Shown here piece after piece: positions 10,689-19,649 of a DNA stretch of 64,000 nucleotides (position 1 is its first letter; the number at the start of each line of letters is the position of its first letter). Source of the stretch: Enterobacter cloacae complex sp. ECNIH7 (GTDB lineage Bacteria; Pseudomonadota; Gammaproteobacteria; Enterobacterales; Enterobacteriaceae); the NCBI RefSeq assembly GCF_002208095.1, contig NZ_CP017990.1:496001-560000 (forward strand). The letters run 5' to 3'. The notes beneath the pieces are model-generated. The model was not told where the DNA came from. It worked only from the letters and a program-made list of their open reading frames with translations, and made no database searches. The position numbers were made by a program, and so were the translations under genes.

Positions 10689-12587
10689 ATGGTGAAATTA
10701 CCCGTAATAACGGCTTTTGGCGGCTATGGTCCAGCTGGTCGTAGTTCTTCACATCATGCATTTCGTCGCATGATTATTGAGTCATTATCGGAAAAGGAAA
10801 GACAGGAAACATTATTATCGTTAGCCATTCTGATGGGCATGCTTAAATATGATGAAGGTGGGTATTGCGATATTTCTGGTAAAAGATTCACACCTGCTCA
10901 GGCCGCCGCGAGGATAAAAGACGAGGTGCTTGAGGGAACCCTTATCAGAAAAATTACGCGCGACTATTTTGATGTCGATGCTATTGCCAGCCATGCAAAA
11001 TTGAATATGGCTTCAGGCGAAGAGGGATTCAGTTTTAATATATCTGCCAGGCAATTACCTCAACCCTTACCGGCGGGATGGCACGTTGAAGAATTAGCGG
11101 ATCGGCGTGTCCGTATTACCGTTCAGGGAGAGATGGACTGCAAAATTGAGGCGTTGCTGCGCACGGAGGTTCAGGCTGCAGGGCTGTTGCCGCAGGGATT
11201 CCGTCCGGGCGACCATTACAATTCGCAGTTCCATCCGCGGGCGTTACAGATGGCGATTGTCGGGGCGTCAGACGCCATCAATGCCCTGGGGATCCCGTGG
11301 CGAGAGATACAGGCCAAAATCACGCCGGATCAGCTCGGCGTCTATTCGGGCAATATCATGGGGCAGCTCGACGATTATGGCTTTGGCGGAATGCTGCAGT
11401 CGCGCCTGAAAGGCCATCGCGTCAGCGCCAAACAGTGCCCGCTGGGCCTGAACAGCATGTGCGCCGATTTCCTCAATGCCTATGTGCTGGGTAGCGTCGG
11501 TCATACCAGCGCCACGCTAGGGGCGTGCGCCACGTTTCTGTATAACCTGAATGCGGCAGTCGAAGATATCAAAGCGGGGCGCATTCGCGTAGCCGTCGTT
11601 GGCAGCGCCGAAGCGCCGGTTACCTCAGAAGTGATTGAAGGCTTCGATGCCATGGGCGCCCTGGCAACGGAGAGCAAGCTTAAGCACATTGATGAAACGG
11701 AAACGGCCGACTGGCGCAACAGCAGCCGCCCGTTTGGCAACAGCTGCGGTTTTGTTATCGCAGAATCCAGCCAGTATGTCGTGTTAATGGACGACGAGCT
11801 GGCGCTGCAGCTTGGCGCAGAGATCCACGGTTCGGTGGGAAATGTCTTCATCAACGCTGACGGCTATAAACGTTCTATTGCGTCGCCGGGGCCGGGGAAC
11901 TACATCACCATGGCGAAAGCCGTAGCCTCTGCGGTATCGATGGCCGGGATGGAGACGGTGCAGAAGGGATCGTTTATTCAGGCGCACGGATCAAGCACGC
12001 CGAAGAATTGCGTCTCCGAGGCGGATATTTTTGACCGCGTTGCGCAAGCCTTTTCGATTCGCGACTGGCCGGTGACGGCGGTGAAATCGTATCTCGGCCA
12101 CTCTCTGGGCCCCGCCAGCGGCGACCAGCTGATCGGCTGCCTCGGCGTCTTCCGCTATGGTATTTTGCCGGGAATTAAAAGCGTGTCCCGCATCGCGCCG
12201 CAGGTGAACAACGCGCGCTTAACCATTCCTCTTCAGGACTGCAAATTAGAGGAAGACCAGGGACAAATCGCCTTTATTAATTCAAAAGGCTTTGGCGGTA
12301 ATAATGCCACGGGGGTGGTTTACTCGCCAAAGCTTACCCATCAATGGTTGCGCAAACGCTATGGGGAAGCGGTGTTTGCGGATTATCAGCAGCGTAACCG
12401 CCAGGTGCGACGTCAGGCTAAAGCGTACGACCAGGCGGCGTCACAGGGGGAACTGAATGTCATTTATCTGTTCGGACAGCAGGGAATAAATGAGGAAGAT
12501 ATTAAGATTGATATGAATGGCATCACCATTCCCGGATTTGAAAAGCCGATAACGTACGCGACGGAAAAAGAATACCCGGATTTTTAA
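10689..12587 (+). CDS. FabY-like beta-ketoacyl-ACP synthase
   Basis: Stand-alone condensing enzyme of 632 residues, much longer than FabB/FabF (about 410). The thiolase-fold catalytic set is complete: Cys280 in TLGACAT, His433 in QAHGSSTPKN, Lys466 and His471 in KSYLGHSLG, and the Gly-rich loop FINSKGFGGNNAT (529-541). About 170 extra N-terminal residues have no FabF counterpart. Length and opening (MVKLPVITAFGGYGPAGRSS) recall Pseudomonas FabY (PA5174), which starts fatty acid synthesis; this match is from memory. Its start has AGAGGATG upstream. No ACP, reductase or acyltransferase gene is nearby, so whether it serves housekeeping or a special lipid is open. Confidence 0.82.
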   Translation: MVKLPVITAFGGYGPAGRSSSHHAFRRMIIESLSEKERQETLLSLAILMGMLKYDEGGYCDISGKRFTPAQAAARIKDEVLEGTLIRKITRDYFDVDAIASHAKLNMASGEEGFSFNISARQLPQPLPAGWHVEELADRRVRITVQGEMDCKIEALLRTEVQAAGLLPQGFRPGDHYNSQFHPRALQMAIVGASDAINALGIPWREIQAKITPDQLGVYSGNIMGQLDDYGFGGMLQSRLKGHRVSAKQCPLGLNSMCADFLNAYVLGSVGHTSATLGACATFLYNLNAAVEDIKAGRIRVAVVGSAEAPVTSEVIEGFDAMGALATESKLKHIDETETADWRNSSRPFGNSCGFVIAESSQYVVLMDDELALQLGAEIHGSVGNVFINADGYKRSIASPGPGNYITMAKAVASAVSMAGMETVQKGSFIQAHGSSTPKNCVSEADIFDRVAQAFSIRDWPVTAVKSYLGHSLGPASGDQLIGCLGVFRYGILPGIKSVSRIAPQVNNARLTIPLQDCKLEEDQGQIAFINSKGFGGNNATGVVYSPKLTHQWLRKRYGEAVFADYQQRNRQVRRQAKAYDQAASQGELNVIYLFGQQGINEEDIKIDMNGITIPGFEKPITYATEKEYPDF

Positions 12588-12624
12588 TTGTTATATCTGA
12601 TTTTATTATTAATAAATTTGAGCG

Positions 12625-12650
12625 GGCCGGGTAAGGGGAATCACCCGGCC
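12625..12650 (-). terminator. Terminator of qorB (hairpin)
   Basis: GGCCGGGT and ACCCGGCC flank a 10-nt loop. On the - strand the hairpin is followed by an AT-rich run (CAAATTTATTAATAATAAAA), so it mainly ends qorB; it may also slow + strand transcripts leaving the synthase gene. Confidence 0.65.
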
Positions 12651-12672
12651 GCGGGAGATAACGGTCAGGCCG

Positions 12673-13521
12673 TTACAGAATGGCTTTGATGCTCTGCGCC
12701 AGCGGCGTGGTGGCGCGCCCGATCAGTTTGCTCAGCGTATGGCTGTCGTCAAAGAGTCCGCCTTTGGAGGCCCCGACATCGGAATCCGCCAGCATATCGG
12801 CCAGGCCGGCAGGCAGGCCGACGCTCTTCAGCGCGTCGGCAAAATCCGCTTCACTGAGATTCTGGTAGCTGACCGGCTTTCCGCTCTGTTTGCTGAGTTC
12901 AGCCGCCAGTTCGCTCAGCGTCCAGCCGTGGTCGCCCGCCAGTTCATACACCTTGCCTTCATGGCCCTCTTCAACAATCACTTTGGCTGCCGCCGCGGCA
13001 TAGTCTGCGCGGGTGGCAGAGGCAATTTTGCCTTCGCCTGCCGCACCAATAAACACGCCGTGTTCCAGCGCAGGCGGCGCGCTCGCCAGGTAGTTTTCGG
13101 TATACCAGCCGTTGCGCAGCAGGGCATAAGGAATGCCGGATGCCGCCAGCGCTTTTTCAGTGGCAACGTGTTCAACGTGCAGGCCCAGTGGGGAGTTGTC
13201 CGCATGCAGCAGGCTGGTGTAGGCGATAAATTTCACACCAGCCGTTTTGGCGGCGTTAATGACGTTCTGGTGCTGGGTCGCGCGCTGGCCGACTTCGCTG
13301 GAAGAGATCAGCAGCAGCTTATCCACGCCGCTCAGCGCGGCGGTGAATGCGGCTTCATCCGTGTAGTCCGCCTGACGAACCACAATTCCCTGCTGGCTTA
13401 AGGCCTGCGCTTTCGCCGGGTTACGTACGATGGCCACAATCTGGCTGGCCGGTACGGTTTTCAGCAGCTGTTCGATAACGAGATGGCCAAGCTGGCCGGT
13501 AGCGCCGGTAATCGCGATCAT
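12673..13521 (-). CDS. qorB: NAD(P)H:quinone oxidoreductase QorB
   Basis: Cytoplasmic NmrA-type extended short-chain dehydrogenase of 282 residues that reduces quinones with NADPH. The nucleotide-binding loop ITGATGQLG is at residues 3-11, and the family stretch LLISSSEVGQRATQHQNVI follows in the middle. The start at 13521 has GGAG upstream; the longer reading (to 13569) has no family support. Also called ytfG. It is divergent from ytfH across 84 nt, an arrangement shared with E. coli, and is probably induced by quinones through that regulator. Confidence 0.95.
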   Translation of the reverse strand: MIAITGATGQLGHLVIEQLLKTVPASQIVAIVRNPAKAQALSQQGIVVRQADYTDEAAFTAALSGVDKLLLISSSEVGQRATQHQNVINAAKTAGVKFIAYTSLLHADNSPLGLHVEHVATEKALAASGIPYALLRNGWYTENYLASAPPALEHGVFIGAAGEGKIASATRADYAAAAAKVIVEEGHEGKVYELAGDHGWTLSELAAELSKQSGKPVSYQNLSEADFADALKSVGLPAGLADMLADSDVGASKGGLFDDSHTLSKLIGRATTPLAQSIKAIL

Positions 13522-13605
13522 GATGAATCTCCTTCGTGTTTGTCTGGTGTTGTGGCACACTAGCACCATAGCTAACTTTTAGTAAGTACGTACAAAAAGG
13601 TAAGT

Positions 13606-13992
13606 ATGAAAACAACGATACCGACGCTCAGCGAACTCGTGCGCGATGGCAATCTTTTCGCGGAACAGTGCCCTTCACGCGAAGTGCTCAAACACGTTAC
13701 CAGCCGCTGGGGCGTTCTCATTCTGCTGGCTCTGCGCCAGGGAACGCATCGCTTTAGCGATCTGCGCCGTAAAATGGGCGGGGTGAGCGAAAAGATGCTG
13801 TCCCAGTCACTCCAGGCGCTGGAGCTGGACGGGTTTGTCGATCGCATGTCGTATCCGGTGGTGCCGCCGCACGTAGAGTATAGTCTGACGCCGATGGGGA
13901 TTGAGGTGAGCGAGAAGGTCGCCGCGCTGGCGGACTGGATTGAGGTGAATACGCCGAAGGTGATGGCGAATCGGGACGATCGTGCGGCTTAA
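13606..13992 (+). CDS. ytfH: HxlR-family transcriptional regulator YtfH
   Basis: Small DNA-binding protein of 128 residues with one winged helix (VLKHVTSRWGVLILLALRQG, FSDLRRKMGGVSEKMLSQSL). A single Cys near the N-terminus, in AEQCPSREV (residue 23), is the usual redox or electrophile sensor of HxlR/YodB-type repressors. It is divergent from qorB. The gap between them contains GTACGTAC at 13586-13593 within repeated TAAGTA motifs, a possible operator. Regulation of qorB is inferred from this layout. Confidence 0.92.
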   Translation: MKTTIPTLSELVRDGNLFAEQCPSREVLKHVTSRWGVLILLALRQGTHRFSDLRRKMGGVSEKMLSQSLQALELDGFVDRMSYPVVPPHVEYSLTPMGIEVSEKVAALADWIEVNTPKVMANRDDRAA

Positions 13993-14015
13993 ACGCCGGA
14001 TATATGCGGCCTGAT

Positions 14016-14050
14016 GCCCTCACCCTGACCCTCTCCCACAGGGAGAGGGA
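14016..14050. repeat. CCCTCACC-type repeat hairpin
   Basis: GCCCTCACCCTGACCCTCTCCC, then ACA, then GGGAGAGGGA: the full repeat unit with an arm and a hairpin. It lies in the convergent gap between ytfH and cpdB. Confidence 0.8.
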
Positions 14051-14059
14051 ACAAACACG

Positions 14060-14086
14060 AAAAACGGCAACGCATGCCGCCGTTTT
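14060..14086 (-). terminator. Terminator of cpdB
   Basis: AAAACGGC and GCCGTTTT flank a GC-rich loop containing CGCATGCCG. On the - strand the hairpin is followed by TTTTTCGTG, 4 nt past the cpdB stop. Confidence 0.75.
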
Positions 14087-14090
14087 GTTT

Positions 14091-16034
14091 TTACTTGCTC
14101 AAATCCACCTGATAAATCGCGAACCCAATATCATCCGTTGCGACCTTCTTCATCGGATACTGGGCTTTATCCTTGATAAACGCGGCTGCCTTATCGGATG
14201 GCGACGTTTCGAAGCGGATATCCAGTTTCGTATCGCTGTGGATCGGCGCGAGACGCCAGTTGTTGTCCACTGCCGGATGAATTTCGCCCGCCTTCTTCGA
14301 CTCCGCGCTGATCCACGCCGCCAGCACCGAGCGGTTCTCGTCCGGCGAGGCAAAGGCGATGTGGCTATCTCCCGTACCGGCAAACTTACCGCCGTAGGCG
14401 CGGTAGTTATTGGTCACGACCAGGAAGGTGGCATTCGGGTCAATCGCCTTGCCGTTGAAGGTCAGGTTTTTGATGCGCTCCGCCTGCGGGTTGATCGCCT
14501 GACACTCGCCGTCATATTTCGCCGGCTGGGTGACGTCAATCTGGTAGTTCACGCCGTCGATCACGTCGAAGTTATAGGTACGGAAGCCGTCCCAGTTAAT
14601 CAGCGACTGCGGCTTACTGCTGTGCGGGTCAATCTGGTTAAACTGTCCGGCAGAGCACTCCAGCCACTCTTTCACCTCCTGGCCCGTCGCTTTTACCACC
14701 ACCAGCGTGTTCGGGTAGAGGTAGAGATCGGCGGCGTTACGGAAGGTCAGCTGGCCCTTTTCGACTTCAACATAGCTTGCCGGGTCGTTCTTACGTCCGC
14801 CCACCTTGAATGGCGCAGCGGCTGACAGAACCGGCAGTTTTGCCAGATCCGGATCGCCCTGCACAAAGTGTTCGGCATAGGCTTTCTGCGCCATGTTGAC
14901 GACCTGAACGGTCGGGTCGTCCTGCACCAGCGCCAGGAAGCTGTACATGTTGTCGGCGGATTTGCCGATCGGCTTGCTGACGAATTCGCGCGTGGCGTCG
15001 TGATCGTGTTTTAGCACGTCGACCAGTTTTTTATCTTCCGCCGCCAGAGATTTTTTAGCCGCAGCGTCGTAAATCGGGCGCGCTTCGGCTTTTGACTGCG
15101 TCACCTTCCAGCTGCCGCCGTCGTTATTCAGCACCAGATCCACCACGCCAAGATGGTCGCCCCACATGCCCGGCATCACCGACGGCACGCCGTTGAGCGT
15201 CCCTTTCTCAATGTCCGCCCCTTTGATGCTGGCGAAATCTTTGCCCGGGAAGACCGCGTGGGCGTGGCCGAACAGGATCGCGTCTACGCCCGGAACTTCA
15301 CTCAGATAGTAAACGGAGTTTTCTGCCATGGCCTGATACGGATCGGCGGAGAGACCCGAGTGGGCGACAACGACTACCAGATCGGCGCCTTTTTCGCGCA
15401 TTTCCGGCACGTATTTCCGCGCGGTTTCGGTGATGTCGTTAACGGTCACTTTGCCGTCGAGGTTGGCTTTATCCCACGTCATGATCTGCGGCGGCACAAA
15501 GCCGATATAGCCGATTTTCAGCGTCTGTTTTTTACCGTCCTGGTCGACGACGTTGGTCTCTTTAATCAGGTAAGGGGTAAAGAGCGGCTTTTGCGTCTTA
15601 ACGTCGATGATATTGGCGTTAACGTACGGGAATTTCGCACCGGCGAGCGCATCGTGCAGGTATGTCAGACCGTAGTTGAATTCGTGGTTACCGAGGTTGC
15701 CGACGGTATAGTCCAGGGTGTTCATCGCTTTATAAACAGGATGGATCTCGCCTTTTTTCAGCCCCCTGGTCGCCATGTAATCCCCGAGCGGACTGCCCTG
15801 AATCAGATCGCCATTGTCGACCAGCACGCTGTTTTTCACTTCGCCACGCGCCGCATCGATCAGGCTTGCCGTGCGTACCAGGCCGAATTTTTCCGTCGGG
15901 GTATCTTTGTAGTAGTCGAAGTCCATCATGTTGCTGTGCAGATCGGTCGTTTCCAGAATACGCAGATCTACCGTCGCCGCCTGCGCGCTCGCTGCAATCA
16001 GCGTCGCCAGAAGCGTTGCACTAAACTTAATCAT
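14091..16034 (-). CDS. cpdB: Periplasmic 2',3'-cyclic-nucleotide phosphodiesterase/3'-nucleotidase CpdB
   Basis: Periplasmic enzyme of 647 residues that opens 2',3'-cyclic nucleotides and then removes the 3'-phosphate, allowing nucleotide salvage. A signal peptide ([19 protein letters not shown]) precedes the mature start. The metallophosphatase motifs are present: [32 protein letters not shown] and [10 protein letters not shown]. The C-terminal 5'-nucleotidase domain has [15 protein letters not shown] and [13 protein letters not shown]. The start at 16034 was chosen for the signal peptide and the AGGAG upstream; the longer reading adds 38 unmatched residues. Confidence 0.97.
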   Translation of the reverse strand: MIKFSATLLATLIAASAQAATVDLRILETTDLHSNMMDFDYYKDTPTEKFGLVRTASLIDAARGEVKNSVLVDNGDLIQGSPLGDYMATRGLKKGEIHPVYKAMNTLDYTVGNLGNHEFNYGLTYLHDALAGAKFPYVNANIIDVKTQKPLFTPYLIKETNVVDQDGKKQTLKIGYIGFVPPQIMTWDKANLDGKVTVNDITETARKYVPEMREKGADLVVVVAHSGLSADPYQAMAENSVYYLSEVPGVDAILFGHAHAVFPGKDFASIKGADIEKGTLNGVPSVMPGMWGDHLGVVDLVLNNDGGSWKVTQSKAEARPIYDAAAKKSLAAEDKKLVDVLKHDHDATREFVSKPIGKSADNMYSFLALVQDDPTVQVVNMAQKAYAEHFVQGDPDLAKLPVLSAAAPFKVGGRKNDPASYVEVEKGQLTFRNAADLYLYPNTLVVVKATGQEVKEWLECSAGQFNQIDPHSSKPQSLINWDGFRTYNFDVIDGVNYQIDVTQPAKYDGECQAINPQAERIKNLTFNGKAIDPNATFLVVTNNYRAYGGKFAGTGDSHIAFASPDENRSVLAAWISAESKKAGEIHPAVDNNWRLAPIHSDTKLDIRFETSPSDKAAAFIKDKAQYPMKKVATDDIGFAIYQVDLSK

Positions 16035-16224
16035 CAGAGGAGTCCTTTTTTCGATGCAGAGCACAAAAGAGTATGTATCTATAGCTTGTTGCTTACAGAA
16101 ATGTGAATCCTGACAGAAAAAAGTAACCTGAAACCGGAATTGCTTCACAGATAGCGGAATTGTTCACATTACGATATAACTAAAACAAAGAGTTAACCTC
16201 ACTGCGTTAACAAAGAGGTGGAAA

Positions 16225-16965
16225 ATGCTAGATAAAATTTGTCAGCTCGCACGGGATGCGGGAGATGCTATCATGCAGGTATATGACGGCAGTAAACCTA
16301 TGGAGGTGGTCAGCAAAGCCGACGACTCTCCGGTCACGGCGGCGGATATCGCGGCGCATAAGGTGATCCTGAAAGGGTTACAGGCCTTAACGCCGGACAT
16401 CCCCGTTCTGTCAGAAGAAGCGCCGCAAAGCTGGGACGAGCGCCAGCACTGGCAGCGCTACTGGCTGGTCGATCCGCTGGACGGGACAAAAGAGTTCATC
16501 AAGCGCAACGGTGAATTCACCGTCAATATCGCCCTGATTGAGAAGGGCAAAGCGGTGCTGGGCGTGGTCTACGCGCCGGTAATGAAGGTGATGTACAGCG
16601 CTGCAGAAGGGAAGGCGTGGAAGGAAGAGTGCGGCGTGCGCAAGCAGATCCAGGTGCGCGATGCGCGTCCGCCGCTGGTGGTGATTAGCCGCTCGCACAG
16701 CGACAGCGAACTGCAGGAGTATCTGCAGCAGCTGGGTGAACACCAGACCACCTCGATTGGCTCATCGCTGAAATTCTGCCTGGTGGCGGAAGGCCATGCG
16801 CAGCTCTACCCTCGCTTTGGGCCAACCAACGTCTGGGATACCGCGGCAGGTCATGCCGTTGCCGTGGCCGCCGGGGCGCATGTTCATGACTGGCAGGGCA
16901 AGCCGCTTGACTATACCCCGCGTGAATCCTTCCTCAACCCCGGCTTCCGCGTCTCTATCTACTGA
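16225..16965 (+). CDS. cysQ: 3'(2'),5'-bisphosphate nucleotidase CysQ
   Basis: Mg2+-dependent phosphatase of 246 residues that turns PAP into AMP, clearing the by-product of sulfate assimilation that would otherwise inhibit PAPS-using enzymes and exoribonucleases. The inositol-monophosphatase-fold metal motifs are present: SEEAP, then [20 protein letters not shown] with the double Asp, and WDTAAGHAV near the C-terminus. It is divergent from cpdB, and its last 7 nt overlap the end of convergent ytfJ. Confidence 0.96.
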   Translation: MLDKICQLARDAGDAIMQVYDGSKPMEVVSKADDSPVTAADIAAHKVILKGLQALTPDIPVLSEEAPQSWDERQHWQRYWLVDPLDGTKEFIKRNGEFTVNIALIEKGKAVLGVVYAPVMKVMYSAAEGKAWKEECGVRKQIQVRDARPPLVVISRSHSDSELQEYLQQLGEHQTTSIGSSLKFCLVAEGHAQLYPRFGPTNVWDTAAGHAVAVAAGAHVHDWQGKPLDYTPRESFLNPGFRVSIY

Positions 16966-17516
16966 GCCAGCAGCTTATGCAGCAGGTCGACAACCTGCTG
17001 CACCTCTTCCTGGGTTAACGCGCCGTCTTTCGCCCACTGTACGCGGCCCTCTTTATCCAGCACGATAATCGCGGAGCTCTCTTCCTCCAGCTGCCAGGCC
17101 TTACGGGTTACGCCGTTGCTGTCGACGATAAACTGCGACCACGGGTAGAGCTTTTTATTGCTCTCAAGACTGGAGCGCACAAACATTCCGGAGCCCGGAA
17201 TGGCGTCGTCGGTGTTAACAATGGTGGTCGTCTGGTAGCGGTCGTGAGGGAGTTTTGCGGCCTTGATCGCTTCCACCAGGTTGGCATTTTTCTCTTTTGC
17301 GGATGTACGACCGGCAATATGTTGTACAACTCTCACTTTGCCCGCGAGCTGCGCGCTATTCCAGGGTTTGTAGCTAAACTTATCATTGTCGAGAATCAAT
17401 TCTCCCCGGTCAGCAATGCCGACTGGCGGTACACGTTGTCCTTTTTCAATGTTGTGAGCGGAAGCCCACAGGGGCAGCAGCAGACAGGCTGCTGCAAGGA
17501 TATTACGTAGGGTCAT
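16959..17516 (-). CDS. ytfJ: Periplasmic thioredoxin-like protein YtfJ
   Basis: Exported 185-residue protein of the YtfJ/HI0045 family. The signal peptide is [20 protein letters not shown]. The rest resembles a peroxiredoxin/thioredoxin fold ([39 protein letters not shown]), but a CXXC active site is missing, so no redox activity can be claimed. Function unknown in E. coli as well. It overlaps cysQ tail to tail. Confidence 0.9.
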   Translation of the reverse strand: MTLRNILAAACLLLPLWASAHNIEKGQRVPPVGIADRGELILDNDKFSYKPWNSAQLAGKVRVVQHIAGRTSAKEKNANLVEAIKAAKLPHDRYQTTTIVNTDDAIPGSGMFVRSSLESNKKLYPWSQFIVDSNGVTRKAWQLEEESSAIIVLDKEGRVQWAKDGALTQEEVQQVVDLLHKLLAQ

Positions 17517-17840
17517 GGCGTTTCCTTATTGTTTGCAGGTGATCCGACCACTTGGTCTTGCGCTTTTAATCATAAGTGCGATCAATGTGGTTTTCCCGCA
17601 ATCCGGATGCCAGTTTGCGGGCGAACGCACATATCCATGAAAAAACGACGGCTTATACTGCGCCCGGTCACGCTTTGCAAAGATTATTCTGAATAATTGT
17701 AATCAAACGGTAAATAAACTTATGCACACTGGGTAACACCGTAGTTCTGGTCTATAGTCATTGGGCATTAAAATTTGCGCTCAGGACAGTCGGGCCGATT
17801 GTGGCACCGCAAGAGCGTATGATTCGCAGGAGATACAAGA
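17517..17840. promoter_or_regulatory. Divergent ytfJ/ytfK upstream region
   Basis: Gap of 324 nt without a gene. A good -10 box TATAGT at 17753-17758 faces ytfK, about 83 nt from its start. ytfK belongs to the phosphate-starvation regulon in E. coli; here TTGTAAT-CAAA-CGGTAAA (17697-17714) is only a weak PhoB-box match and lies too far upstream to be sure. The rest shows no clear signal. Confidence 0.4.
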
Positions 17841-18047
17841 ATGAAAATTTTCCAACGCTACAACCCGCTTCAGGTGGCGAAGTACGTGAAGATCCTGTTC
17901 CGTGGACGGTTGTATATCAAGGATGTTGGCGCTTTTGAGTTTGATAAGGGCAAGATCCTTGTCCCAAAAGTGAAGGACAAACAGCACCTGTCTGTGATGT
18001 CCGAAGTCAACCGTCAGGTTATGCGTCTGCAGACTGAGATGGCTTAA
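17841..18047 (+). CDS. ytfK: Stress-response protein YtfK (DUF1107)
   Basis: Small 68-residue cytoplasmic protein, nearly identical to E. coli YtfK ([20 protein letters not shown]). There it is reported to bind SpoT and raise (p)ppGpp synthesis under phosphate or fatty-acid starvation. That role is carried over from the homolog. It is convergent with ytfL, and a shared hairpin lies between them. An AGGAG ribosome site is present at 17828-17832. Confidence 0.95.
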   Translation: MKIFQRYNPLQVAKYVKILFRGRLYIKDVGAFEFDKGKILVPKVKDKQHLSVMSEVNRQVMRLQTEMA

Positions 18048-18073
18048 CCAACGTGCTATGCAGTAGTTAAAAA

Positions 18074-18096
18074 AACGGCTCCCAATGGGAGCCGTT
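18074..18096 (-). terminator. Terminator of ytfL
   Basis: AACGGCTCCC-AAT-GGGAGCCGTT is a perfect hairpin. On the - strand it is followed by TTTTT, so it mainly terminates ytfL; it also lies just after ytfK. Confidence 0.85.
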
Positions 18097-18117
18097 GATG
18101 TTTGTGGGGCCAGAATT

Positions 18118-19455
18118 TTACGCCGAAACCTTCTCTTCCGCGTCCGGCAGCTTTGGCACCAGTACGGTCGGTTTGTTGTCGATGCGCGTCACCAGCAGCT
18201 GGTCGATGCGGTAGTTATCAATATCCACTACTTCAAACTTGTAGCCGGAGAACTTCACCGAGTCGGTACGTTTCGGGATCTTACGCAGCATAAACATCAT
18301 AAAGCCGCCAATGGTCTCGTAGTTACCGGACTGCGGGAACTCGTCGATATCCAGCACGCGCATCACGTCTTCAATCGGCGTGCCGCCATCAATCAGCCAT
18401 GAATTATCGTCACGCTGAACAATCTGCTCTTCCAGCCCCTGGCCAACCAGGTCGCCCATCAGCGTGGTCATCACGTCGTTCAGGGTGATAATACCCACCA
18501 CCAGCGCGTATTCGTTCATGATAACCGCGAAGTCTTCCCCGGCGGTTTTGAAACTTTCCAGCGCTTCTGAGAGCGTCAGGGTGTCCGGCACAATCAGGGT
18601 GTTACGGATCTGCACGCCGCTGTTAAGCGCCAGGCTCTGGTTTGCCAGCACGCGGTTCAGCAGGTCTTTGGAGTCGACGTAACCGATGATGTGGTCAATA
18701 TCTTCATTACAGACCAGGAACTTAGAGTGCGGATGCTGCGCCACTTTGTTCTTCAGGCTCTGCTCATCTTCATGTAAATCGAACCAGATAATGCTTTCAC
18801 GGCCCGTCATGGAAGACGGTACGGTACGGGATTCCAGTTCGAACACGTTCTCAATCAGCTCGTGCTCCTGCTTGCGCAGCACCCCGGCCAGCGCGCCGGC
18901 TTCCACGACCGCATAAATGTCGTCAGAGGTGATGTCGTCTTTACGCACCATAGGCAGCTTAAAGATGCGGAAAATCACGTTCGCCAGGCCGTTGAAGAAC
19001 CACACCAGCGGACGAAACACGTACAGACAGAAGCGCATCGGGTTGATGATACGCAAAGCCACAGCTTCTGGCGCAATCATACCGATGCGTTTCGGGGTCA
19101 GGTCTGCAAAGAGGATGAACAGGCCGGTTACCAGCGAGAAGGAGAGGATAAAGCTGAGCTGTTCGGCCAGTTCAACGGACATGTACTTAACAAACAGACT
19201 ATAAAACGCCGGGGAAAACGCCGCATCACCCACGATACCGCCGAGAATGGCGACCGCGTTGAGGCCAATCTGCACCACGGTGAAGAACATCCCGGGGTTT
19301 TCCTGCATTTTCAGGATGCGGGTGGCATTGATGTTGCCTTCATCGGCAAGCAGCTTCAGTTTGATTTTACGGGACGCGGCCAGCGAGATCTCAGATATCG
19401 AGAAAAACGCGCTGACGGCAATCAGACAAAGTATTACTAAAATACTGTTTAACAT
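18118..19455 (-). CDS. ytfL: CBS-domain inner-membrane polyamine exporter PaeA (YtfL)
   Basis: Membrane protein of 445 residues from the HlyC/CorC (TerC-adjacent) family. The N-terminal DUF21 part has about four membrane helices (residues 1-150). A pair of CBS domains follows (about 205-335), then a C-terminal CorC_HlyC domain (about 350-430). Salmonella and E. coli YtfL, renamed PaeA, is reported to export cadaverine and putrescine in stationary phase; that substrate is taken from the homolog. In E. coli msrA is next; here about 7.5 kb of accessory sequence intervenes. Confidence 0.93.
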   Translation of the reverse strand: MLNSILVILCLIAVSAFFSISEISLAASRKIKLKLLADEGNINATRILKMQENPGMFFTVVQIGLNAVAILGGIVGDAAFSPAFYSLFVKYMSVELAEQLSFILSFSLVTGLFILFADLTPKRIGMIAPEAVALRIINPMRFCLYVFRPLVWFFNGLANVIFRIFKLPMVRKDDITSDDIYAVVEAGALAGVLRKQEHELIENVFELESRTVPSSMTGRESIIWFDLHEDEQSLKNKVAQHPHSKFLVCNEDIDHIIGYVDSKDLLNRVLANQSLALNSGVQIRNTLIVPDTLTLSEALESFKTAGEDFAVIMNEYALVVGIITLNDVMTTLMGDLVGQGLEEQIVQRDDNSWLIDGGTPIEDVMRVLDIDEFPQSGNYETIGGFMMFMLRKIPKRTDSVKFSGYKFEVVDIDNYRIDQLLVTRIDNKPTVLVPKLPDAEEKVSA

Positions 19456-19618
19456 AGTTTATCCGGCTTATCGCCAGATCCTCAGAAGGGGAGTTGATAC
19501 CATTTGTGTGAAAACACATTGAAAATCAGCTCGTAGCGTTGAGCCGATTATTTCAGCGGGTAGTATAGCGTAAAGAGATGTAAATCTGCCAGAGGTCACG
19601 TTTTTGGCATAAAACAGA

Positions 19619-19640
19619 CCGGACAGCGGGCGCTGTCCGG
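19619..19640 (-). terminator. Terminator of the oxidoreductase/symporter operon
   Basis: CCGGACAGCG-GG-CGCTGTCCGG is a 10-bp perfect stem. On the - strand it is followed by TCTGTTTTATG. It lies 10 nt after the symporter stop. Confidence 0.8.
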
Positions 19641-19649
19641 TACATCGCG

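Noticed and set aside
14004..14825. Long + strand open frame of 273 codons
   Set aside because: It is antisense to cpdB, which has a full family match, signal peptide and catalytic motifs; its translation is Arg/His-rich with no domain.
17697..17714. PhoB box upstream of ytfK
   Set aside because: Only 9 of 14 positions fit the two 7-nt repeats, and the site is too far from the -10 box to be convincing.
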